Counted from the stretch's first letter, positions 1-6,058 are shown. The stretch: DNA of 6,058 bases from Reyranella sp. (GCA_030681635.1 JAUXRT010000693.1:1-6058), one strand, 5' to 3'. Notes: a model not told the origin generated them from the letters alone. Numbers and translations: made by a program.

Positions 1-641
1 TTCACCTTGCCGGCCTTCACCGGGCCGATGGCGCCGGGAATGGCATCCGACAGGAGCTGGATGTCGCCGCTCTGCAGCGCGAGCTGGGCATCGGCATTGC
101 CCTTGAAGGGCACGTGCGTGAGCTTGATGCCGGCGGCGTTCTTCAGCATCTCGACCGCGAGATGGCTGGCCGAGCCGTTGCCCGAGGAGCCGTAGTTGAG
201 ATCGCCCGTCTTGGCCTTGGCGATCAGCTCCGGCACGGAGGTGATGCCGCTCTTGAGGCTGGTCATCAGCACCTGCGGCGTGAGGCCGATATTGGCGATC
301 GGTGCGAAGTCCTTCTGCGCGTCGTAGGGCAGCTTCGGATAAAGCACCGGCCCGATGCCGTGGGTCGAGATCGTAACCATCAGCAGCGTATAGCCATCGG
401 GCGCCGCCTTGGCGGCAACGTCGGCGCCGATGCTGCCGCCGGCACCGGGGCGGTTCTCCGCGATCACCTGTTGGCCCAGCGCCTTGGTGAGCTGGTCGGC
501 CATGACGCGCGCCAGGATGTCGGTCGCCTGGCCGGCCGGAAAGGGCACGATGATGCGGATCGGCTTGGCGGGCCAGGTCTGGGCCGATGCCGGCAGCGCC
601 AAGAGGGCCGGCGAGGCGAGCAGGAGACGGCGATTGAGCAT
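1..641 (-). CDS. Bug/TctC-family periplasmic solute receptor, C-terminus cut off by the window edge
   Basis: The first 213 residues of a tripartite tricarboxylate transporter receptor (Bug family) are present; such proteins are usually about 320 residues, so about one third is missing at the left edge. These periplasmic proteins bind carboxylates or other small solutes for a TctAB-type membrane partner, although many are orphans. Residues 1-20 look like a signal peptide: Asn-Arg-Arg, a Leu/Ala-rich core, then an Ala-Ser-Ala cleavage site before QTWP. After this come the family marks IIVPFPAG (30-37), ENRPGAGG (62-69), a PDGYTLL strand (81-87), KLPYD (103-107), a YGSSGNGSASH loop (150-160) and VPFKG (177-181). 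The ATG at 639-641 is preceded by GAGG (647-650 on the complement) with a 5-base spacer. No membrane components are visible nearby. The family is sure; the ligand is unknown. Confidence 0.93.
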   Translation of the reverse strand, partial: MLNRRLLLASPALLALPASAQTWPAKPIRIIVPFPAGQATDILARVMADQLTKALGQQVIAENRPGAGGSIGADVAAKAAPDGYTLLMVTISTHGIGPVLYPKLPYDAQKDFAPIANIGLTPQVLMTSLKSGITSVPELIAKAKTGDLNYGSSGNGSASHLAVEMLKNAAGIKLTHVPFKGNADAQLALQSGDIQLLSDAIPGAIGPVKAGKV

Positions 642-660
642 GGTGGCCTCATGGTCATGT

Positions 661-719
661 GGACCGCGCGCCTCAAGGCGCATGTGAATGCGCCGGAGCG
701 CGCGGGACGCGCGCGGTCC
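661..719. repeat. Nested inverted repeat between trpG and the Bug gene
   Basis: An 11-base perfect inverted repeat, GGACCGCGCGC at 661-671 and GCGCGCGGTCC at 709-719, encloses a second perfect 7-base hairpin, GGCGCAT (677-683) with ATGCGCC (688-694) around a four-base loop. A third, competing stem, CGCGC (699-703) with GCGCG (709-713), is also possible. The structure fills most of the 87-base gap between the trpG stop codon and the Bug start codon. No T-run follows it on either strand, so it is not a textbook intrinsic terminator. It could be a Rho-assisted terminator, an RNA processing or stability element separating expression of the two genes, or a remnant of a dispersed repeat. Confidence 0.6.
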
Positions 720-728
720 GGAAGAAGT

Positions 729-1331
729 TTAAGCGGCTTTCTTCTTCTGCTGTGAGGGATGCTCGCCGGCGATTTTTAGGAAATTCTCGAGGATCTTGTG
801 GCCGTGCTCGGAGGCAATGCTCTCGGGGTGGAACTGCACGCCGTGGATCGGCAGCGACTTGTGGCGCAGGCCCATGATGATGTCGCCGGTCTCGGCGGTG
901 ACGTCGAGCTCCTTGGGGAAGCCCTTGCGGTCGACGATCAGCGAGTGATAGCGCGTCGCCTGGAAGGGCGAGGGCACGTCCTCGAACACGCTCTGGTTCT
1001 TGTGATCGACGCCTGACAGCTTGCCGTGCATCGGCTGCGGCGCGCGCACGACCTGGCCGCCGAACACCTGGCCGATCGCCTGGTGGCCGAGGCAGACGCC
1101 CAGCAGCGGCACCTGCTCCTTGGCGGCGGCGCGGATGAGATCCATGCAGATGCCGGCCTCGTTCGGCGTGCAGGGTCCGGGCGAGAGCACGATCCCGGCG
1201 GGCTTCAGCGCGATGGCCTCGTCGACCGTGATCTTGTCATTGCGATGCACGACGCACTTCGCGCCGAGATCGCCCAGGAAGTGGACGAGGTTGTAGGTGA
1301 AGCTGTCGTAGTTATCGATCAGGAGAATCAT
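729..1331 (-). CDS. trpG: Anthranilate/aminodeoxychorismate synthase glutamine amidotransferase subunit
   Basis: A 200-residue class I glutamine amidotransferase of the TrpG/PabA type, full length for the family (about 190-200). It hydrolyses glutamine and passes ammonia to a chorismate-binding partner: TrpE to give anthranilate, or PabB to give aminodeoxychorismate. Visible marks are IDNYDSFTYNL at residues 5-15, the oxyanion-site SPGP (50-53), nucleophile Cys80 in GVCLGHQAIG, the YHSL segment (128-131), and the catalytic His168 and Glu170 in VQFHPES. The tail is lysine-rich. Its ATG overlaps the stop codon of the upstream acyl-CoA ligase in an ATGA, and only a weak GAAG lies ahead of it, so translation is probably coupled. 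No trpE, pabB, trpD or trpC is in view, which is unusual. The enzyme may serve tryptophan, folate or both; the symbol is the conventional one for this sequence type and does not settle which. Confidence 0.95.
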   Translation of the reverse strand: MILLIDNYDSFTYNLVHFLGDLGAKCVVHRNDKITVDEAIALKPAGIVLSPGPCTPNEAGICMDLIRAAAKEQVPLLGVCLGHQAIGQVFGGQVVRAPQPMHGKLSGVDHKNQSVFEDVPSPFQATRYHSLIVDRKGFPKELDVTAETGDIIMGLRHKSLPIHGVQFHPESIASEHGHKILENFLKIAGEHPSQQKKKAA

Positions 1332-3043
1332 GGCTTCACATTATCAGTTCCACCGCTTGTCGCCAGTTCCGGGAAATCCTCTTCCCGGAATTCGCCCGGG
1401 CCACGCTTGTTCTCGGCAGCGCGCTTTTCCTCGTCGCGGCGGAGTTCGACGCGGCGGATCTTGCCGGAGATGGTCTTGGGCAGTTCGGCGAATTCCAGGC
1501 GCCGGATGCGCTTGAAGGGGGCGAGGCGGCCCTTGAGGTGCTGGAAGATCGAGAGCGCGGTGGCACGGTCGGGTTTGCCGCTGGCTGTCAGCGTTATGTA
1601 GGCCTTGGGGACGGCGAGGCGCATCGCGTCGGGCGCCGGCACGACGGCGGCCTCGGCAACGGCCGGATGCTCGATCAGCACGCTCTCCAGTTCGAACGGG
1701 CTGATGCGGTAGTCCGATGCCTTGAACACATCGTCGGCGCGGCCGACGTAGGTGAGGTAGCCGTCCTTGTCGCGCGAGGCGACGTCGCCGGTGCGGTAGA
1801 CCTCGCCCTCCAGCGGCGCGACCGAGCCGTCGTCCTGCTGGTAACCCTGCATGAGCGCGGCCGGCCGTTGGTCGAGCGCGATGCTGATCTCGCCTTCGTC
1901 GGCGTCGCGGCCGTCGGCGTCGAGCAGGCGGATGCGGTAGCCGGGCAGCGGCCGGCCCATGGAACCCGCCTTGACCGGCTGGCCGGGTGGATTGCCGACC
2001 TGGGTCGTGGTCTCGGTCTGGCCGTAGAAGTCGCGGATGGTGAGGCCCCAGGCCTTCTCGACCTGCTCGATCACTTCGGGGTTCAACGGCTCGCCGGCGG
2101 CCAGCACCTCGCGCAGCTTCGTCTTGCAGTTCTTCAGGTCTTCCTGGATCAGCATGCGCCACACGGTGGGCGGGGCGCAGAGCGTGGTGACGCCGTTGGC
2201 CACGATGGCGTCGAGCAGATAGCGCGCGTTGAAGCGCGGCTGGTTGGCGATGAAGATGGTGGCGCCGGCGATCCACGGGGCGAAGAAGCAGCTCCAGGCA
2301 TGCTTGGCCCAGCCGGGCGAGGAGATGTTGAGATGGACGTCGCCGGGACGGAGGCCCAGCACGTAGATGGTGGTGAGGTGGCCGACGGGATAGCTGCGGT
2401 GCGAATGCAGCACCAGCTTGGGCTTGGCCGTCGTGCCCGAGGTGAAATAGAGCAGCATCGGATCGTCGGCATCGGTTGGGCCGTCGGGCGTGAAGTCGGG
2501 CGAGGCCTTTAGGAGATCGGCATAGGCGCGCCAGCCGGCCGGGGTGTCGCCGATCGCGATGCGCGTCAGGCTCTTGTCGAAGCCCTCGAACTTGGCGGCT
2601 TCGCCGGAGGCTGCCACGACATGGCGGGCGCGGCCGCGCTCGAAGCGGTCGGCGAGATCGATGGGCGTGAGGAGGGTGCTGGCCGGGATCACGACGGCGC
2701 CCAGCTTCATGGCTGCCAGCATCGTCTCCCAGAGCGGCGCGACATTGCCCAGCATCAGCAGGATGCGGTCGCCGCGCTTCACACCCAGTGCGCGGAGCCC
2801 ATTGGCGACGCGGTTCGAGCGCTCCGACAGCTCGGCGAAGGTGAGGCTGGCGGCGCCGTCGCCCACGATCGTGAGGGCCGGCTGGTTCGCGAGCGGCCCG
2901 CGTGCAAGCTCGCCGTCGAACCAGTCGAGCGCCCAGTTGAAGCGCGTCATCTCGGGCCAGCGGAAATCCCGGTAGGCCGTGTCGTAGTCGGTGCGGTTGG
3001 CGAGCAGGAACTCGCGCGCCGCCTTGTAGGCTTCCACCGTCAT
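1328..3043 (-). CDS. AMP-forming acyl-CoA ligase (ANL superfamily)
   Basis: A 571-residue adenylate-forming enzyme that activates a carboxylic acid with ATP to an acyl-AMP and then transfers it to CoA. The core motifs are intact: P-loop YFTSGTTAKPK (residues 199-209), FYGQTET (339-345), YRTGD with its ATP-ribose Asp (416-420), the hinge GRADDVFK (434-441), and the catalytic lysine Lys528 in PKTISGK. The closest style is the short/medium-chain acyl-CoA synthetase group. The hinge reads KASDYRIS, with Asp where many relatives have Gly. There is no signal peptide or membrane segment, so it is cytoplasmic. The frame stays open upstream to an ATG at 3295. I chose the ATG at 3041-3043 because the protein then begins MTVEAYKAAREF like its relatives, and a GGTGG lies 5 bases upstream; an ATG at 3082 is the alternative. 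Its stop overlaps the trpG start. The acid substrate cannot be told from sequence. Confidence 0.93.
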   Translation of the reverse strand: MTVEAYKAAREFLLANRTDYDTAYRDFRWPEMTRFNWALDWFDGELARGPLANQPALTIVGDGAASLTFAELSERSNRVANGLRALGVKRGDRILLMLGNVAPLWETMLAAMKLGAVVIPASTLLTPIDLADRFERGRARHVVAASGEAAKFEGFDKSLTRIAIGDTPAGWRAYADLLKASPDFTPDGPTDADDPMLLYFTSGTTAKPKLVLHSHRSYPVGHLTTIYVLGLRPGDVHLNISSPGWAKHAWSCFFAPWIAGATIFIANQPRFNARYLLDAIVANGVTTLCAPPTVWRMLIQEDLKNCKTKLREVLAAGEPLNPEVIEQVEKAWGLTIRDFYGQTETTTQVGNPPGQPVKAGSMGRPLPGYRIRLLDADGRDADEGEISIALDQRPAALMQGYQQDDGSVAPLEGEVYRTGDVASRDKDGYLTYVGRADDVFKASDYRISPFELESVLIEHPAVAEAAVVPAPDAMRLAVPKAYITLTASGKPDRATALSIFQHLKGRLAPFKRIRRLEFAELPKTISGKIRRVELRRDEEKRAAENKRGPGEFREEDFPELATSGGTDNVKP

Positions 3044-3052
3044 TTCGTTCCA

Positions 3053-3082
3053 CCCACCTATGTGCGCCCCACCTATGTACAT
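3053..3082. repeat. 15-base tandem repeat in the divergent start region
   Basis: Two head-to-tail 15-base units at 3053-3067 and 3068-3082 share their first 11 bases exactly (CCCACCTATGT) and differ in the last four. They lie immediately upstream of the ligase start codon and cover both candidate ATGs of the divergent transporter gene. On the ligase strand each unit ends in AGGTGGG, so the proximal copy also supplies the Shine-Dalgarno-like GGTGG. The repeat could be an operator, a duplicated translation-initiation element, or a chance slippage duplication. Confidence 0.6.
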
Positions 3083-4031
3083 CAGCCGGTTCTCACGGCG
3101 CGGCATTGAGCGTAATGTAACGGCAACAAGAAAAGAAAGCGCCCCCCTGGTCGTCGAACCCTTCATCGTCGCGTTGTTGCTGGCGGCAGCCCTGATGCAC
3201 GCCACCTGGAACGCCATCCTGAAGTCCGACAGCTCGGACCGGCTGGCGACGTTCGGCGTCATCATGACCACCGGCACGGTGATGGGGCTCTTCATCGTGC
3301 CGTTCGTGCCGATGATCCAGCCGGAGGCGTGGAAGTTCCTGATCGCCTCGGTGCTGATCCACGTCCTCTATTACACGTTCCTGCTGAAAGCCTATTCGTA
3401 CGGCGATCTCAGCCACACCTATCCGATCGCGCGCGGCCTCGGCCCGCTGCTGGTGGCGCTGGTGTCGGGCCGCTTCATCGGCGAGGAACTGCGCACCCAG
3501 GACATCGTCGGCGTCCTGCTGTTGAGTTTCGGGTTGGTGGCGCTTGCCATGCCGCTGCGCAACGTCGTGCCGCGGCCGGGCGCCCGCCATGGCCTCGCGA
3601 CATTGTTCGCCGTGCTGACCGGCATCACCATCGCGGCCTACATCATCGCCGACGGGCTGGGCGTGCGCAGCGCCGGGCCGACCTTCGAGCACCGCATCTC
3701 CTACATCGCCTGGCTCTGCGTGCTGGAGGGGCCGTGGCTGCTGGTGCTGGCCTTCATCCTGCGTCCCGACACGGTGTGGGGTCACGTCAAGCGTACCTGG
3801 TACCGCGGCGTGATGGGCGGCGTGATCGCCAACCTCGGCTACGGCATCGCGATCTATGCGCTGGTGCTGGGGCCGATGGCGCATGTCGCGGCCTTGCGCG
3901 AGACCTCGGTGCTGTTCGGTGCCTTGATCGGCACGCTGCTGCTGGGCGAGCCGTTCGGCGGCCGGCGGGTGGCGGCGGCGGTCGTCATCGTCTGCGGGCT
4001 GGTGCTGATGAACGGCCCAAGTCTGTTTTAG
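3075..4031 (+). CDS. EamA/DMT-superfamily membrane transporter
   Basis: An inner-membrane protein of the drug/metabolite transporter superfamily with about ten hydrophobic helices arranged as two EamA repeats. Helix 1 carries LMHATWNAILKS, the usual opening of this subgroup. The first repeat contains YPIARGLGPLLVAL; the second ends with GPMAHVAALRETSVLFGALIG, then LLLGEPFGGRR and a final helix. This Ala/Gly-rich pattern is typical of metabolite exporters; the substrate cannot be inferred. The start is uncertain. ATGs at 3060 and 3075 both lack a Shine-Dalgarno and add about 24-29 charged residues before helix 1. Relatives usually begin about 17 residues before the HATWN histidine, which falls at a CTG (3147) with no ATG, GTG or TTG beside it. 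It diverges from the ligase and converges on the transferase gene, whose stop codon is 12 bases away; no strong terminator hairpin lies between them. Confidence 0.88.
   Translation: MYISRFSRRGIERNVTATRKESAPLVVEPFIVALLLAAALMHATWNAILKSDSSDRLATFGVIMTTGTVMGLFIVPFVPMIQPEAWKFLIASVLIHVLYYTFLLKAYSYGDLSHTYPIARGLGPLLVALVSGRFIGEELRTQDIVGVLLLSFGLVALAMPLRNVVPRPGARHGLATLFAVLTGITIAAYIIADGLGVRSAGPTFEHRISYIAWLCVLEGPWLLVLAFILRPDTVWGHVKRTWYRGVMGGVIANLGYGIAIYALVLGPMAHVAALRETSVLFGALIGTLLLGEPFGGRRVAAAVVIVCGLVLMNGPSLF
3114..3139 (-). promoter_or_regulatory. Possible promoter region for the acyl-CoA ligase operon
   Basis: Positions 3110-3140 are the most A/T-rich stretch between the ligase and the transporter. Read on the minus strand, a TACATT (3114-3119) could serve as a -10 element, with only a poor -35 upstream across a C/T-rich run. 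It would put a transcript start about 60 bases ahead of the ligase ATG. The match is weak and comes from inspection by eye. If it is real, it overlaps the upstream part of the transporter frame, which fits a transporter start later than the first ATG. Confidence 0.22.
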
Positions 4032-4043
4032 ACGGCGCCTGCT

Positions 4044-4658
4044 CTAGGTCGGCGGCTCGGTCGAACTGAAGGGAAATTCCACCGCCAGTTTTCGCGTGAG
4101 CGCGCGCAGGCGTGGCATCCCTGCCTCGGTGTCGATCCCGAGGCCGAGGCGGGCGAGCCGTTCGGCCACAAAGGCGGTGATGTCGGCCTGGGTGAGGCGG
4201 CCCAGCAGCAGATAGGGCCGGGCCGGGTCGACCAGGGCCTCGACCGCGGCCAGCGCATTCGTCACCTGGGCGTTGCAGTCGTCGATCCAGGGCTGGTGGA
4301 TCTTCTCCGCCGGCGTGTGATTGCGCATGTAGGCGGCCTGGAGCCCCTTGTCGCAGGCCCCCATCATGAGGGCAGCGATTCTCAGCACGGCGCGCCGGTC
4401 CGTGCCCGAGGCGGGCGTGAGCGGGCGGTTGCGGCCATGGGCCTCGTCGAGATGGTCGATGATGGCGCCGCTGTCGATCAAGGTCTCGCCATCGTCGAGC
4501 ACCAGGGCCGGGATGCGGCCCAGCGGATTGCGGGCACGCACTTCCGCACGGTTCGCGAATCCCGACAGGTCGCGCTGCTCGAACGGCACGTCATAGGCTT
4601 TCAGCGTGATCGCGACACGGCGCGTGTAGGGCGAGCGATTCACACCAATCAACAGCAT
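4044..4658 (-). CDS. Glutathione S-transferase family protein
   Basis: A 204-residue cytosolic glutathione transferase-type protein, a typical length. The thioredoxin-fold N-terminal domain (about 1-78) has SPYTRRVAI with a likely catalytic Ser9, the cis-proline of GRIPALV at Pro50, and the glutathione-binding DSGAI (62-66; Ser63 is the usual contact to the gamma-glutamyl group). The all-helical C-terminal domain (about 85-200) contains LTQADITAF, whose Asp159 is the family's N-capping residue. Members conjugate glutathione to electrophiles or act as glutathione-dependent reductases or isomerases; which applies here is not decidable. The ATG at 4656-4658 has GGAAG (4664-4668 on the complement) 5 bases upstream. 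It is divergent from the NDP-forming ligase across a 91-base gap and convergent with the transporter gene, so it is probably transcribed alone. Confidence 0.92.
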   Translation of the reverse strand: MLLIGVNRSPYTRRVAITLKAYDVPFEQRDLSGFANRAEVRARNPLGRIPALVLDDGETLIDSGAIIDHLDEAHGRNRPLTPASGTDRRAVLRIAALMMGACDKGLQAAYMRNHTPAEKIHQPWIDDCNAQVTNALAAVEALVDPARPYLLLGRLTQADITAFVAERLARLGLGIDTEAGMPRLRALTRKLAVEFPFSSTEPPT

Positions 4659-4679
4659 CCCGGCTTCCGTCCATCTTGT

Positions 4680-4709
4680 TTGGCACGGCGTTCGCTGTCA
4701 TGGCTCTAG
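4680..4709 (+). promoter_or_regulatory. Possible promoter of the NDP-forming acyl-CoA ligase gene
   Basis: TTGGCA at 4680-4685 matches the sigma-70 -35 consensus at five of six bases. After an 18-base spacer comes CTCTAG (4704-4709), a fair alphaproteobacterial -10. Transcription would begin near 4716, about 34 bases before the ATG. The call rests on inspection by eye and position only. Confidence 0.35.
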
Positions 4710-4734
4710 CACATTTTTCGGGCACATTTGCCGG
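4709..4734. repeat. 13-base tandem repeat ahead of the NDP-forming ligase
   Basis: Two adjacent 13-base units at 4709-4721 and 4722-4734 match at 11 of 13 positions; both open with GCACATTT and end in CGG. They lie between the putative -10 element and the ribosome-binding site of the downstream gene. That is a position where a repressor operator would act, but a chance duplication is equally possible. Confidence 0.5.
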
Positions 4735-4749
4735 CGATAGGACGACGCG

Positions 4750-6058
4750 ATGTCCACCCGCAACCTCGACAAGCTCATGGCGCCGAAATCGGTCGTGGCG
4801 ATCGGGGCCAGCGTGCGCCCGGGCTCGGTCGGCGCCGCGGTGACGCGCAACCTGCTGGCCGGTGGCTTCCAGGGCAATATCCATCTCGTCAACACCAAGG
4901 GCGGCGAGATCGACGGCCGCCCGGTCTACGCCAAGCTCGCGGACGTTCCGGAAGCGGCTGACCTCGCGGTCGTCATGACGCCGGCGGAGACGATCCCGCG
5001 CCTGATCCTGGAACTGGGCGAGCGCGGCACGCGGGTCGCGGTGGTGATCAGCGCCGGTCCGGGCAACGGCGCCGACGGCGCCCAGGCGAACGCGCGCTGG
5101 CGGCGGCGAATCCTGCGGGCCGCCAAGCCGCACCTGCTGCGCGTCGTCGGGCCCAACACCATCGGCTATGCCATGCCGAAGCTGGGGCTGAACGCGAGCT
5201 TCGGGCCGGGCAACCTCAAGGCCGGACGAATCGCCGCCGTCGCGCAGTCGGGCGCGGTGCTGGCCGGGCTCGCCGACTGGGGCTCGGCCCAGGGCATCGG
5301 CTTCTCGCATCTGATTTCCATGGGCGACATGAGCGACGTCGACTTCGGCGACGTGCTCGACATGCTGGCGCGCGATCCCGAGACGCGCGCCATCCTGATG
5401 TACATCGAGGGCTTGACGCAGGCGCGCAAGTTCATGTCGGCAGCGCGCGGCGTGGCGCGCATAAAACCGGTGATCGTGCTCAAGGCCGGCCGCCATGCCG
5501 CCGCCGCCAAGGCCGCGGCTTCGCACACCGGCTCAATGGCGGGATCGGCCGCGGTCTACGATGCCGCTTTCGCGCGCGCCGGTCTCGTCCGGGTGCTGGG
5601 ATTGGGCGAGCTGTTCGATGCCGCCGAGACGCTGGGCTACGGCATCTCGCCGCGCACCGAGCGGCTGGCGATCCTGACCAACGGCGGCGGCGTCGGCATC
5701 ATCGCCACCGATCTCCTGCTGGACGAAGGCGGCGAGCTTTCGACGCTCCTGCCCAAGACACTCAATCAGCTCGACAAGCACATGCCGCGGGCCTGGTCGC
5801 GCGGCAATCCGGTCGACATCGTGGGCGATGCCGACGGGCCGCGCTATGCCGCAGCCCTCGATGCGCTGGCCGACGATCGCGGCGTGGGCGCAGTGCTGGC
5901 GATGAACGTGCCGACCGCGCTCACCCCGTCGGAGGACGCGGCGCGGGCGCTTGCAGGTGCCGCCGGCGCCAAGGTCGTACCGGTGATCGGCTGCTGGATC
6001 GGCGGCCCCGCGGCGGCGGCGGGACGTGAGGTTCTGCACGCCGCCGGCATGCCGGCCT
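4750..6058 (+). CDS. NDP-forming acetate/acyl-CoA ligase, C-terminus cut off by the window edge
   Basis: The first 436 residues of an ADP-forming acyl-CoA synthetase, which interconverts acyl-CoA plus ADP and phosphate with acid, ATP and CoA through a phosphohistidine. The order is a Rossmann CoA-binding domain (about 8-130, with SVVAIGAS near the start), a succinyl-CoA-ligase-like domain (about 158-295, with VAQSGAV and GDMSDVDFGD), and a third flavodoxin-like domain (about 305-436, with LTNGGGVG and NPVDIVGDADG). The phosphorylated histidine is His259 in SHTGSMAGS. The ATP-grasp half, and any GNAT acetyltransferase domain as in YfiQ/Pat-type fusions, would lie beyond the right edge; the style here resembles those fusions, so the full protein may be roughly 700 or 900 residues. 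The ATG at 4750 has AGGA (4739-4742) 7 bases upstream. It is cytoplasmic, and its acyl substrate is unknown. Confidence 0.93.
   Translation, partial: MSTRNLDKLMAPKSVVAIGASVRPGSVGAAVTRNLLAGGFQGNIHLVNTKGGEIDGRPVYAKLADVPEAADLAVVMTPAETIPRLILELGERGTRVAVVISAGPGNGADGAQANARWRRRILRAAKPHLLRVVGPNTIGYAMPKLGLNASFGPGNLKAGRIAAVAQSGAVLAGLADWGSAQGIGFSHLISMGDMSDVDFGDVLDMLARDPETRAILMYIEGLTQARKFMSAARGVARIKPVIVLKAGRHAAAAKAAASHTGSMAGSAAVYDAAFARAGLVRVLGLGELFDAAETLGYGISPRTERLAILTNGGGVGIIATDLLLDEGGELSTLLPKTLNQLDKHMPRAWSRGNPVDIVGDADGPRYAAALDALADDRGVGAVLAMNVPTALTPSEDAARALAGAAGAKVVPVIGCWIGGPAAAAGREVLHAAGMPA

Noticed and set aside
624..641. Twin-arginine signal in the Bug receptor
   Set aside because: The N-terminus has Arg-Arg, but the pattern NRRLLLAS lacks the consensus Phe after the arginine pair's variable residue; a plain Sec signal is the simpler reading.
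1538..2512. Open frame of 324 codons on the plus strand
   Set aside because: It is antisense to the AMP-forming ligase, whose motifs are all intact; it is a by-product of codon bias.
1344..3053. Open frame of 569 codons on the minus strand
   Set aside because: It is the same strand as the ligase in another frame. The translation is Arg/Pro/Ala-rich low-complexity sequence without family motifs, while the ligase frame has every ANL motif.
3044..3295. An 84-residue N-terminal extension of the ligase up to an ATG at 3295
   Set aside because: The extension is antisense to the transporter coding region, does not resemble any acyl-CoA ligase N-terminus, and the ATG at 3043 has its own ribosome-binding sequence.
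3093..3884. Open frame of 263 codons antisense to the transporter
   Set aside because: It is dominated by His, Gln, Asp and Arg, which is the complement of hydrophobic helix codons; there is no domain signal.
4018..4046. Bidirectional terminator between the transporter and the glutathione transferase
   Set aside because: Only a 4-base stem (GTCT/AGAC) around the transporter stop codon was found, too weak to call.
4591..5526. Open frame of 311 codons on the minus strand
   Set aside because: It lies antisense to the well-supported NDP-forming ligase and overlaps the transferase start. Its translation is rich in Arg, His, Asp and Gln with no recognisable motif, as expected for the complement of a GC-rich gene.

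Overview
This high-GC window is ordinary-looking chromosome from a proteobacterium. Five protein families are packed closely, with strong third-position GC bias and long spurious antisense frames. The mix of a Bug-type periplasmic solute receptor, an AMP-forming acyl-CoA ligase, a fused NDP-forming acyl-CoA synthetase, a DMT exporter and a glutathione transferase suggests a metabolically versatile alphaproteobacterium of the Rhodospirillales/Reyranella kind. That placement is inferred from gene content and protein style; there is no rRNA or other marker. I see no tRNA, rRNA, CRISPR array, transposase, integrase or phage gene.

Layout. On the minus strand, positions 3043 down to 1 carry three genes read in one direction: an AMP-forming acyl-CoA ligase, a TrpG/PabA glutamine amidotransferase whose start codon overlaps the ligase stop codon (ATGA), and, after an 87-base gap holding a nested inverted repeat, a Bug/TctC-family receptor that runs off the left edge. 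Diverging from the ligase on the plus strand is a 10-helix EamA/DMT transporter. It ends 12 bases short of a convergent minus-strand glutathione S-transferase gene. Diverging from the transferase is an NDP-forming acetate/acyl-CoA ligase that runs off the right edge, with its ATP-grasp half lying outside.

How the genes may fit together. The Bug protein would bind a carboxylate in the periplasm. The AMP-forming and NDP-forming ligases would convert carboxylic acids to CoA thioesters by two different chemistries. The DMT protein and the glutathione transferase fit export or detoxification. TrpG is the odd member: it normally feeds ammonia to a chorismate-binding partner (TrpE or PabB), and neither that partner nor trpD/trpC is beside it. 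Its translational coupling to an acyl-CoA ligase is the most notable arrangement in the window. I found no clear sign of a wholly new system. The items worth a second look are this coupling, the nested inverted repeat, two short tandem repeats placed just upstream of start codons, and the unresolved start of the transporter.
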